A DNA stretch of 25,149 nucleotides from Podochytrium sp. JEL0797 (taxonomy: Eukaryota > Chytridiomycota > Chytridiomycetes > Chytridiales > Chytriomycetaceae): contig JADGJG010000294.1 in NCBI GenBank assembly GCA_027596195.1, forward strand, positions 1 to 25,149. Direction: 5' to 3'. The stretch's first letter is position 1; every line of letters begins with the position of its first letter. Positions 12,501-21,856 of this stretch are shown in pieces. Position numbers and translations under genes: made by a program. The notes beneath the pieces are model-generated. The model ran no database searches. It was not told the origin of the DNA and worked only from the letters and a program-made list of their open reading frames with translations.

Positions 12501-12604
12501 GAAGCGCCGGGGGTATTGGAATGGTGGCAGGTGGGAGTGGTGTTGTGGATGATGACGAGGAAGGGTCTGTGTATTCGTGGGAGCCCACACCTCCACGCGG
12601 ATGA
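9545..12604 (+). CDS. MCM9: MCM9 helicase-family ATPase (homologous recombination/mismatch repair)
   Basis: Fifteen exons: 9545-9699, 9749-9934, 10005-10095, 10148-10358, 10419-10572, 10639-10820, 10883-10994, 11050-11096, 11155-11393, 11457-11650, 11713-11938, 12013-12054, 12124-12165, 12222-12336 and 12399-12604. They sum to 2202 nt, exactly 734 codons, and every phase closes. The N-terminal OB region has a C4 zinc motif (C159, C162, C184, C202). The AAA+ core has Walker A GDPGTGKS (377-384), Walker B LCCIDEF (435-441), sensor-1 ATNPKG (480-485) and the SRF arginine finger (506-508). The segments '[22 protein letters not shown]' (split here by residue limit) and '[12 protein letters not shown]' are distinctive of MCM9, as against MCM2-8. 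The protein is shorter than vertebrate MCM9 (about 1140 aa) because the long C-terminal tail is missing; it ends in a Gly-rich acidic tail of about 60 residues. MCM9 works with MCM8 in recombination and mismatch repair. Confidence 0.95.
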
Positions 12605-12742
12605 ACGCGTTTTGTTTAAAGAGAGGTTCCGGGTTTTGGAAAATTCAAATTGCACACATTCATGCAGCCATTCTTTTGCATTTTTCGCTTTGGCCTCATT
12701 CAAAAGCCGGTCGCCGAGAAACAAAATATAAATATTCCAAAA

Positions 12743-15700
12743 ATGGAAAGTGCCTGGACGCTCGCGGGTTCCATCGACAACATTGCTTCTACGACGCAAA
12801 GGCCCAAAGCAACGGACTCGGACCCAAACGAAGCTCTTGTCTCCTCAATTACACAGGGAATTGATGCTTTCGAACATGCAAGTTTTTGTATTTGTCGTTT
12901 GATCAACCCAATCGAATCCACATTCTAAAAACTTTTCAAACAGGGCCTTGGACGTGCAAAAGATGCAGTGGACCGATCTGAACCCGCTCTCTTCAAAAGG
13001 TTTAGTTCGGGATCGCTTGGCTCTTCGAATTCGCTTGGGGCCTCGACCGATTCCCTCTTCCAAAAGCGCACGGCTGTGAGATAGATGCTTTCAAATCAAA
13101 TAAATTCTGAAATAGTATACCTAGAAACTTGATCTGGAGCCTCTTTTGACGTTTCAAGAGCACCGACGCCTGAGCAAACTCAACCGACAAAACAAAATCG
13201 CTGGAAGCAAATCCGAAGCTTTGGACGCGTCTTCCTCCCTTTACAACTTCGACAATCAGTCTCAAGATTTCGTAACGGACTTGGATCATGTCCAACCATT
13301 CAGGAGTCACGAATCTGCAGCCCACATTTCCATCCTGGTTCCCGAGAGCACGTCCAAAACGAACTTGACCGACTCCGACAGCAAATCGTCTCATGAGTTC
13401 TCTTCCCGCCTGTCGCTCTCGCCGCACCGCGACTTTGAGGAATTGACCAACTCGAATTTCCAAAAACTCCACATCGATTCTACGGCTGGAGATTCTGGTC
13501 ATCTTTCTTCCCCGGTCGCGAACCCTGTCACAGTGTCCTCAGAAAACACGCGCGAAGACTTGTTCTACACCACCGCTCTGAACGAACATGTCCCTCCTTT
13601 AAACCACTTCTCGAGCGTGCCAGAAGAGGTGCGGCCCCGGCACAGTATCAATCTGACGGATGGTTCATCTCGCATGCAAATCGAGATCGCCCCGATCTCG
13701 TTGAACAACCAAGCGGATTCTTGCGCCATTCCCGTCACGAATTTGGAGGACCTGGAGTCACAATCGTTGCTACCAATTACCAATACCACTGAGTCTGCTA
13801 CCACGCAGGACCCTTCTGCGGCGACAGACTCGGCGCGGAACGCGACTTCCTCGACGGAATCTTCGTGGCCTTTGGACAACAGCTTCAGCATCTCCACCGA
13901 CGCGGAGGATTCTGAAAACAAACGCGACGCGGTTGATGAAGAAGCGAGTTTTGAATTGGAGGAGGCTGCGGTCATTCTTCAGGGAGCTTCGTCTTCGCTT
14001 TTCTTGGATTCGGCGTCAACGGGCACACCGAAACAAGACGCCAAGTCTGTTGTACAGAACACTCGAGAAGGAAAACTGTCTCCCTCCCCTCTGCTCCTCA
14101 AAACATCCACATCGAATCCCAAGCCGCTTTCTCTGTCACCATCTGTGCCAAAGTCGGCCAGCATTGGCGAACGTCTCCGCCAACTTGAACAGAGTGCATC
14201 TCCAACTAAAAAGACCTCTCCATCCCCGACCCCATTGTCAAACCGCGAGAAGGAACACCATCAATCTCTCAAACCCGCCACTTCTTCAGTCACAAAGCCC
14301 AAACCTTCTCCATCAGCCGAACCTGTTCCCAAACCAGTTCCAGCCACCAATACTAAATCCCAACCCCTCGCCTCGTCCCCTCTCCCCCCCAAACGCTCAC
14401 AATCACCCCAAAAACGCGTCTTCAGAACCGCCCCCTCCCTTCTCCTTGTCAAAGGAAAACGCAAGTTCCACGTCACCTCAATCGCTGTGACGCCTTCCTC
14501 GCTATCCCAAAACGATGTGTATGTTCTCGAGGTTCCTCTGCTGACGCCTGTGACGACGTTGAAGTTGACGGGCGATACCGAGGAGATTCGCGCCGTTTTG
14601 TATATTTGGTGTGGGAGCTTGTCGGGTAAAGTCAAGCGGGCCAAGGGGAAAGAGGTGGCGTATCGGATGAGGGAGAAGGATTGGGGGACCAAAGCGGAAA
14701 TTGTGGAAGTTGGTGAGGAAACGCATTCTCTCACATTTTGTTTCTCTCCATTTATTGATTTTGCCTTAAAATTTCTGCAGTGGAATCGCAAGATGACACG
14801 AAGCAGCAAAAGCAGTTTTGGAGAGCTTTGTTGGGAAGCGAATCGGCCTCTATTCAACGCGATGTGGCGCTCAATTGCTCAATTGCCGACGATTTGGAGT
14901 ATGAAAAGTCGATGGATGCAAAGCTCGTGTTATATGGGTAACGCGGCATTTGTTTTTGGGAATTTGACTGAAAGAAAACAACAGGTTGAACGATGCGGGT
15001 GTTTTCGCTCCGGTTTCGACAGATGGAAAGACTCTCTCTGTCAAACTCATCAACAGTGGAACGTGCTTCGTTCTCGAGTGCAAGGGTGAATTCGTGTATT
15101 TGTGGACTGGGCGAGGCTCGAATGAAGACGTTCGGGAGGCTGGCCAGGCGTTTGCCAATGTATACCTCAGAATTTTGGAATTATCCTTTACTCAAAATTT
15201 GAATATTTTTTTTGAATAGGACTTGAGCCTCGCTAACGGAACCACGCTCATCCCCGAACGCGACCTCTCTGAATCCGTTCTCTTTCTCGAGAAATTCCAC
15301 GACTGGACCGACAAAGTCTCGATTGAAGTCAAACAAGCCAAAAATATTGCACCCAAGGACAAGTCGCGCGCGGCGTTCGATCGCGGCGCGTACAAACCAG
15401 CTGCCGCGCAAGTGTGTATTCGCGACATGTTTACTCCACCGCCACCACCTGCTTCGTGGGAACGACAAGCCGATGGGAGTTTCGAGGTTGTGGATGTGGG
15501 AGGGCCACCGCCGGTGGAGCTGGATCGTGGAAAGATTGGGTTGAAGGTGTGGATGGCGGTTGGGTCTGAGATTGTCGAGGTTGAAAAGGCGGAGGAAGGG
15601 GTGCTATTCTCCGGGGAGTGTTATCTGATTTTGTACAAGCATTTGATGGGACGTGAAGGGAACGAGAAGGATATGGCGATCGCGTATTTCTGGATCGGCG

Positions 15701-17166
15701 ATAACTCGAAAATGGTACGTGAGAGTTGCTTTGCTTGCAATTACATATCAATTTATTTTTTTAGACCGAACAAGGCACCATCGCGTATGCCGCCATTGAC
15801 CTCGAAAAAACACACAACGCGCGTCAAGTCCGCGTCGCACAAGGGCATGAACCCGAACACTTCCTCTCCATCTTCCGTCCTGCCCGAACCGAACACGCAC
15901 CTTCTTCCACCTCCTTTATCCCACCCCTCGTGATTCGACGAGGATCCAAGTCCTCTGCTTCAGGTTCGGCCAAGACTTTATATTGCATTGCGGGGAGTAG
16001 TGATAAGGAGGTTCGCGCGGTTCAAGTCGCGTGGAATATCGCCAACTTTAGTTCCGCCGCAGTGTTTTTGGTTGTCATGGAAGATGGGGGTGGCATGTTG
16101 TGGGTCGGAGATGGCGCACATGGATACGAACGCGAGGGTGGGTTGAATGTGGCCAACCGGCTTTGCGTGAGTTTTTTTTGAAACAATCCACCACCCGGAT
16201 TTCCTCGAAACATGCTATGCTAACAAGCAGATTTTGATATAGGGCGGAGAAAGCATCCAAGAAATTCACGAATTTTGCGAGCCTCCGGGATTCTGGGATC
16301 AATTCGGACTCGAGAACAACCAGTCCCCGCGTGGGCTTTACGCTTCGGTTCCTTATTTGCTTCAAAAGGCAAAATACACAGGAAACGGAACCTTCAAGCA
16401 GAAGCTGTGGAAAGTGAGCCATGTTGTGAACGGCGGCGCAACGGTATATTGTTTTTGGTTTAAAAACGGGGTTCTAATTCTATATCCCCTTCACGTCAGG
16501 CCGAACTCATCTCCCCCTTCACCCAACGAGATCTCCACGAAACTTCTGTCTACATCCTCGATGCCTTTTTCGAAATCTTTGTCTGGGTCGGTCGCCACGC
16601 GCATGCGTCGCACAAGGACATCAAGCTCGCACTCTCCACGGCCCTAGAATACGCAGAGTACGCGCAGCAGCAGCAACATTTGAGGTTGGAGTACGAAAAG
16701 CAACGCGATCAAGTGCGCGTGTGGATGATTCGCGATGGACACGAGACGTTGGAGTTTCGGAGCTGTTTTGGCGCGTTTGATGATGAGACCAAGGATTTGG
16801 GAAGTGTGGGATCATTTCGATTTGTAAGTTTTACCCTTTTCTTTTAACCTTTCTTTTTTTGTATGTGCATGTGTTGACAATTGGAAACAGTTCAACGCGT
16901 TATTGGAAAGTTCCAATGGACGATACGCAGGCCCACCGAAAGCCGAATACGCCAAAACCGTGCTCGAGAAAATTGAAAAGGGTGTATATTCGGTTGAAGA
17001 GCTTCGCAACAAGGACGCCCTGCCGTTTGGTGTGGACCCGTCGAATGTGGAACGCCACTTGTCTCCGGACGACTTCAAAAAACTGTTCAAAACGGATTTG
17101 AGCACTTATCAAAGTTATCCGGCTTGGAAGCGGCTGGATTTGAAAAAGAAGGCGGGGATATTTTGA
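12743..17166 (+). CDS. Villin/supervillin-like actin-binding protein: disordered N-term, gelsolin repeats, headpiece
   Basis: Ten exons: 12743-12877, 12944-13075, 13125-14712, 14781-14937, 14985-15159, 15220-15714, 15765-16166, 16243-16443, 16500-16823 and 16891-17166. They sum to 3885 nt (1294 aa plus stop) with all phases consistent. The start ATG at 12743 follows an A/T-rich TATA-like stretch. The first intron uses a GC donor (GCAAGT). The first ~500 residues are Ser/Thr/Pro/Lys-rich and look disordered. From about residue 515 there are gelsolin-type modules: 'LNDAGVF', 'FVYLWTGRGSNEDVREA', 'YFWIGDNSKMTEQGTIAYAA', 'MLWVGDGAHGYERE' and 'FEIFVWVGRHAHASHKD'. The last ~65 residues are a villin headpiece (YSVEELRN...LPFGVDPSNVERHLSPDDF...YPAWKRLDLKKKAGIF). 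By domain order it is closest to villin, supervillin or villidin. Expected role: F-actin capping, bundling or membrane linkage. An alternative model treats 12743-13084 as a separate 91-aa gene, but the splice at 13075/13125 restores one frame. Confidence 0.87.
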
Positions 17167-17221
17167 CTGTGTGTTGGATCAAAACAAAAAAGAATATTAT
17201 TCACCAACGCGTTCAACTCAT

Positions 17222-18040
17222 TCAAACTGCAACATATTCCGTCTTCCCATTCTTTGTCAACACCTTCAACAACGAACCCGACGCCACCGTCTCCTTTCCT
17301 TCAGCCCACGCCAACACCTTGCCCGACAACTCCTCCAAAGGGGTCCACGCACTCGTGTCCGCGTCCGGCATGAACTTTCGGTTCATGGGCGTGTCGAGGG
17401 TCACGGGGAGCAATGCCACAACGGTCGCGTGGGCGGGAAACCCAGAGTCCTTTGCGGCCACGGACTGCACAAGGTGGTGCACGCCGGCTTTGGCGATTCC
17501 GTAGGCAATCATTCCGGGAGTTGCGTCGGTTGCAGCGGCGGCCTTTATATATTATATTTAAGGGATGTAAACTGGGAGGAAAAACAAGGAAAGGAGAATA
17601 CCCCCATCAAAACAAGCACGCCGTTGTCCTTCAGGTGGGTGGCGCTGAGCTTCGCCGTGATCACGGAGGAGTTAACGGACTGAGCAATCATGAGAGAAAC
17701 GTTCTTGTAAAGGTCTAATTGATGCGCCGTCAGACACGCGGGTTTAAAAAAGGGGCTCACCGTCGTCCTTCAGATTGCCGCCGGCCCACCCGCCGGCCAC
17801 ATTCACGATGGCATCAATCTTGTTGCCCGCAGTGATGGCGGTCAGCTCGGCGTCCACGAGGGCACCCGTGGCGGCAAAGTCGTTGCTCGCGTCGAGAACG
17901 ATGCGGTGATCGGCCTCGGTGTTTGCGCGGAAATCGACCGAGGTGACTTTCCAGTCGGCCGCTTTGAACGCTGAGACAATGCGGAGGCCGAGACCGCCGC
18001 TGCCGCCGTAGACGAGCGCGTGTTTCTGGGGCGAGGTCAT
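17222..18040 (-). CDS. QDPR: Quinoid dihydropteridine reductase (SDR family)
   Basis: Three exons, 18040-17761, 17714-17602 and 17542-17222, give 237 aa, close to the 244 aa of the human enzyme. The N-terminal Rossmann motif is YGGSGGLG (11-18). 'VAGGWAGGN' (the characteristic DHPR loop) and 'TPGMIAYGIAKAGVHHL' with catalytic Y145 and K149 are present, followed by 'LPVTLDTPMNRKFMPDAD' and 'SWTPLEFL'-like SAWTPLEEL. The enzyme uses NADH to reduce quinonoid dihydrobiopterin to tetrahydrobiopterin, recycling the cofactor of aromatic amino-acid hydroxylases. Introns are 46 nt and 59 nt; the second acceptor (ATAAAG) lacks the usual pyrimidine tract but fits the family. The gene ends 55 bp from the villin-like stop (tail to tail) and is divergent from the ABCG gene, with about 230 bp between starts. 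Confidence 0.92.
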
Positions 18041-18273
18041 GACGGAGAAGTGGCGCCTGAACAGAATTTTGACCGAATTTTTTTAAGGGACCGGGTGGGG
18101 CCGTGGGGTGGGGGGCGATTGTTCGCCGAAGGAAAAAACAAGTTGCTTCTTGACAGGCCAACTTCGAGCTCTTTACTCCCTCCTAAATTATAAGTGCAAT
18201 TTATGTCACGAAGATGAAGGCGAGAAAGGAAAATAAATATAAATTGTCACTTGAAAAGCACCCCCCCTCGAGA
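18041..18273. promoter_or_regulatory. Shared divergent promoter of QDPR and the ABCG transporter
   Basis: This 233-bp gap separates two divergent start codons. On the plus strand there is TATAAG at about 18189-18194 and TATAAA at 18238-18243. The latter is only 31 nt before the chosen ABCG start, so the former is the likelier core element. A G-rich tract (about 18089-18117) lies on the QDPR side. No other feature is visible. Confidence 0.4.
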
Positions 18274-20402
18274 ATGGAACATGTCGTCCCCGTGTCTGCG
18301 GCACGCTCCATGAAGGAATTGACGGACAAGATGATTCAAGAGAACCTCGTTGACAAGAAGCACCTGCTCCAGGTTGCGTTCAAAAATCTGTCGTACACGG
18401 TCGATATTGTCGACAAGGAGAAGGCCGCCAAATCGCGATTCAGCAAGCCCAAAATAGCCAAAAAGCTGTTGAATAATGTATCTGGAATCTTTAAACCTGG
18501 GAGACTTACTGCTGTGATGGGAGCTTCTGGAGCCGGTATTTTTGTATTTTTAATTTCGATTGGCAATCGTTGCTGACCAACGCGTTTTTTGTTTTTGTTT
18601 TTTTTTCGAACAGGAAAAACATCCCTTCTCCAAGTATTGGCCGGTGAAGCCCGTCAAGGTTCACTCACTGGATCCATTTTGGTGAATGGCGAAGACGTGA
18701 AAGGAAACATGAAAAAAGTTTCAGGATTCGTGTTTCAGGATGAGTTGAGTCAAGCAGCTGCGATGCATTCACGTTGTCGAATCCGTGATTTTCTAACACG
18801 CGTATTTTGTAGCGTGATTTTGGCCACCATGACGGTCCGAGAAGCCGTGACCATGTCAGCCCTCTTGCGTCTCCCGCGCGGAATGTCGACGGAAGAGAAA
18901 ATGCTGTTGGTCGACAAGACCATCAAGCTTCTCAACCTCGAAAAGTGCTCAGGAACCATTATTGGAAACTCGACCATCAAGGGTGTATCGGGGGGAGAAA
19001 AGAAGAGAGTCGCGATGGCCATGGAAATTATTACGAACCCGTCGGTTTTGTATCTGGATGAACCCACAAGTGTAATGCGTACTTTATATCGCGTATGGTG
19101 GTGACTAAAATGGGTTTTTTGCAGGGACTTGACACGTTCACAGCCTTTTCCGTCGTCAACACGCTCAAGAACCTCGCCAAAACGGGTCGCACAATCATTA
19201 CAACGATTCATCAACCGTCGTCAGAAATCTTGTAAGTGGTCGGGTATTTATTTCATTTCTATATTGCGTGTGGGCTGAATGGGGACATTCCAGTCAACTG
19301 TTTGACGACCTCCTGTTGATGGCAAACGGCGAAATCGTGTATGCGGGACCAGCCAATTCGGCGATTGATTACTTTACAAAGATTGGATACAACTGCCCCG
19401 ATTTTACCAATCCAGCCGACTGTGAGTCTTTTTCGATCCCCATGTGTTTTTTGAAAATAACTCCCAAAATATAAAGTTCTCTTCATGTCGGTTCTCAACA
19501 ACGAGCCAACCCCCGGAAGTACAACCAACAACGACGCCAGAATCAATGGACTCCTCAAATCGTGGAGTCAGTCTCCCGAAAACGGAAAATTCCAAGCAGA
19601 ACTAAACTCGCTGCAAACCGGGGGGATTGACCCTTCGACATTCAAAGCGTACGCGCCGTTTGGTGTGCAATTCTCGTATCTATTTGGACGCGTGGGGAAG
19701 AATGCTGTGCGTAATCCAATGGTCGTGAAGGCCAAAGCGGCGCAGAGTGTTATAATTGCGTTGATTATTGGGCTTTTGTTTCAAGGAACTGGGAAGGATT
19801 TCACGTATGCCGGTGCTCAGAATAGAAACGGAATGTTGTTCTTTGCTGTGGTTGGTGTCTTCGCTCCTTTCTTTCGTCGGGTTTTTAACTCCTTCTTCCT
19901 CAAGATTAATAATGTTATGAGCGCCACCATTTCAAACCTTTCCATCTTTGGAGAAGAGAAGGTTGTCTTCTCGCGCGAGTTTGGTGCTGGATATTACGGC
20001 TTGCCGCCCTATTTCTTTTCCAAGATCATGGTTGAGCTGCCGTTCCAAATTCTGTTCCCGTGGCTCTTCTCGTTGATTTGCTATTGGTTTGTGGGATTGC
20101 AGAATTACGCCGACAAGTATTTCTTGTTTGTCCTGTTCGTTTGTTTCAGTTCATGCGCCGGATTCAGTCTCGGAATCGCTCTGGCCTCCATGTTTGAAAG
20201 TGTTGAATCCGCATTGGGTGCTGCGCCAATGATTCTGATGCCGCTCATGGTGAGGCATCTCTCATTTGTCTGACTACCCAGTATCGAGTGAAATTTATGT
20301 ATTATTTTTTGTTAGTTGTTCAGTGGTTTGTTTATCAACAATGGATCGATTCCAGCCTACTTTGATTGGATCAAATACATCAGTCCTTTCAAATGTAAGC
20401 AA

Positions 20403-20438
<36 letters not shown>

Positions 20439-20752
20439 TGTGTGTGTGTGGGTGTGCGTTTGTGCAATTATTAAATTCAACCCTCTTCGTCTCAGACGCG
20501 TACGAAGGACTCATGAAAAACGAATACGCCGGCCTCACAATCGCATGCCGGAGCGCGAACCCAATCCCCATTGACGGACAACTCTGTCTAGACGATTTGG
20601 GATTCAACGACAAATTCTCCATCGCCGTTTGCGTGGCGTGTCTCGCGGGAATGGTGGGCGGGTTGATTGTCGTTGCGTATCTCTGCTTGTACCGGTTGGT
20701 GGTTGGGAAGGGGAAAGCGGTGGAGCCCAAGGTGGTGAAGGCTGCCGTTTGA
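18274..20752 (+). CDS. ABCG-subfamily half-transporter
   Basis: Eight exons: 18274-18535, 18614-18743, 18813-19071, 19125-19231, 19294-19421, 19477-20249, 20316-20394 and 20496-20752. They total 1995 nt (664 aa plus stop), the usual size for a White/ABCG2-type half transporter. The N-terminal nucleotide-binding domain has Walker A GASGAGKT (83-90), signature VSGGE (189-193), Walker B VLYLDE followed by the D-loop EPTSGLD, and switch His in TTIHQPSS (H246). The C-terminal half has the ABC2 membrane domain, with hydrophobic segments such as '[12 protein letters not shown]', '[19 protein letters not shown]' and '[21 protein letters not shown]'. Half transporters work as dimers and export lipids, sterols or drugs; the substrate cannot be told. 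An in-frame upstream ATG at 18214 would add 20 residues. Positions 19851-19904 may be an unspliced or optional 54-nt intron (see findings). Confidence 0.93.
20405..20456 (+). repeat. (GT)n microsatellite in ABCG intron 7
   Basis: About 50 bp of near-perfect TG dinucleotide repeat, broken by two GGG interruptions, lies ten bases after the 5' splice site of the last ABCG intron (20395-20495). It is entirely intronic. Purine/pyrimidine alternation of this length can adopt Z-DNA and is prone to length change. Confidence 0.95.
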
Positions 20753-20843
20753 GTAGGGGCGGTTTGGATTGCGGGGGAGGGAGCGTTTCCATCAAATATT
20801 TCGGACCAGCTTTTCATTTTCATAGACTATTTCTAATCTCACT

Positions 20844-21756
20844 TCAATAAAGTTTTAAATGCCCACAGATTTCGTCAATCAATCCCTTTGGCCCTGTTCA
20901 AAAAAATTTTAGGGTGTTCGACGCGCCTATAAAACGGGGAATAAAGACCCACCTGGCCCCACAGCCAACACAGTTCGAGAATTGGCCGCAATTTGAGTCC
21001 TTCCCGCGTCGCGAATGCTCTGAGCCACAAGTCCCTTCGAACGCGCCACCTTTTGAAGCTGCAGCCTGTTTTGTTCACATTCCAAAACACTGTCAGTACT
21101 AGCGAATACCGCGTAGCTAACAAGGGGGGGAGAATCAAGTGGGGCACCACAAACTCACATGGTCTCCTCATCCGGGCACTTGAGCGTGATTTTAGCTTGT
21201 CCATGTCTCTCCCAAATATCCAATCCCTTCCCGTCCCGTTCTTCCATCTTTCTGTATGCCGCGAGCGTTGCGTGGCAGCACTGGGGAACCCGTCGTCAAT
21301 ACGTGCCTTGGCAAACAACATCGTCGAGCCGGTCCAACAAACCTGAGCAGCCGCTTTGCCCTTCTCCATCTTGAGGTCCGTGCGAACCAGGAGGACCATC
21401 TTCCATTCTTCTCCCTTGGGAGACGTTTTCGAGAGAGGTTTGGCCAGCAGCGTGGTCGCTTCATCCTCATCATCATCGTCGCTTTCTTCGTCCTCCTCCT
21501 CTTCCCCCTCGCTTCCTTCCTCCTCGCTCCCTTCGTCCGTGGAACCATTCACAGCATGGGCAACAGGAATATTCGCAGTGGACCGAACATCGTGGTTCGT
21601 CTTGGCGACAGTCTCCGCAGTCGACGAGACGACAAAGAAGATCAACAAGGCCGTGCCAAACGAAACGAGACATGCCGTGAGGAGTTCGAATCCAGTGAAG
21701 GTGGCGTTCGTGAGCGTGGGCTCGAGGTATGTATACATTTCCATCAAGCCGTCCAT
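20844..21756 (-). CDS. PTRH2: Peptidyl-tRNA hydrolase 2 with N-terminal membrane anchor
   Basis: Four exons, 21756-21343, 21280-21159, 21065-20953 and 20893-20844, give 232 aa. The 3' exons become clear only after splicing: 'KMVLLVRTDLKMEKGKAAAQ', then 'CCHATLAAYRKM', 'WERHGQAKITLKCPDEETM', 'RSKGLVAQSIRDAGRTQIA', 'TVLAVGPG' and the terminal 'HLKLY'. These are the PTH2 family blocks in the right order. Residues 22-43 are a hydrophobic segment (FELLTACLVSFGTALLIFFVV), as in human PTRH2/Bit1, which is anchored in the mitochondrial outer membrane. A very acidic Glu/Asp linker (about residues 72-98) separates anchor and enzyme. It releases tRNA from prematurely terminated peptidyl-tRNA. It is convergent with the ABCG gene (91 bp between stops) and starts 100 bp downstream of the next minus-strand gene. 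Confidence 0.93.
20846..20851 (+). promoter_or_regulatory. Likely polyadenylation signal AATAAA of the ABCG gene
   Basis: A perfect AATAAA lies 94 bp after the ABCG stop. It overlaps the last coding bases and stop codon of the convergent PTH2 gene, so the two 3' ends probably overlap as antisense transcripts. Confidence 0.55.
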
Positions 21757-21856
21757 CTTTCAAGAGTTTGGTGCAAGGGAGGGTGCAAGTTGCGCGAAAA
21801 CAAAAAAAAATTTCGTCAAAGTTGCAGACATACAGCGAAACGAAAACGAATTCTAC

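Noticed and set aside
12743..13084. Separate 91-aa small gene between MCM9 and the villin-like gene
   Set aside because: The long downstream frame has no ATG for its first ~170 codons, and splicing 13075 to 13125 joins both in one frame.
20405..20456. CRISPR or tandem-gene-like array
   Set aside because: It is a simple dinucleotide repeat without spacers; no CRISPR array or transposon ends were seen anywhere in the window.
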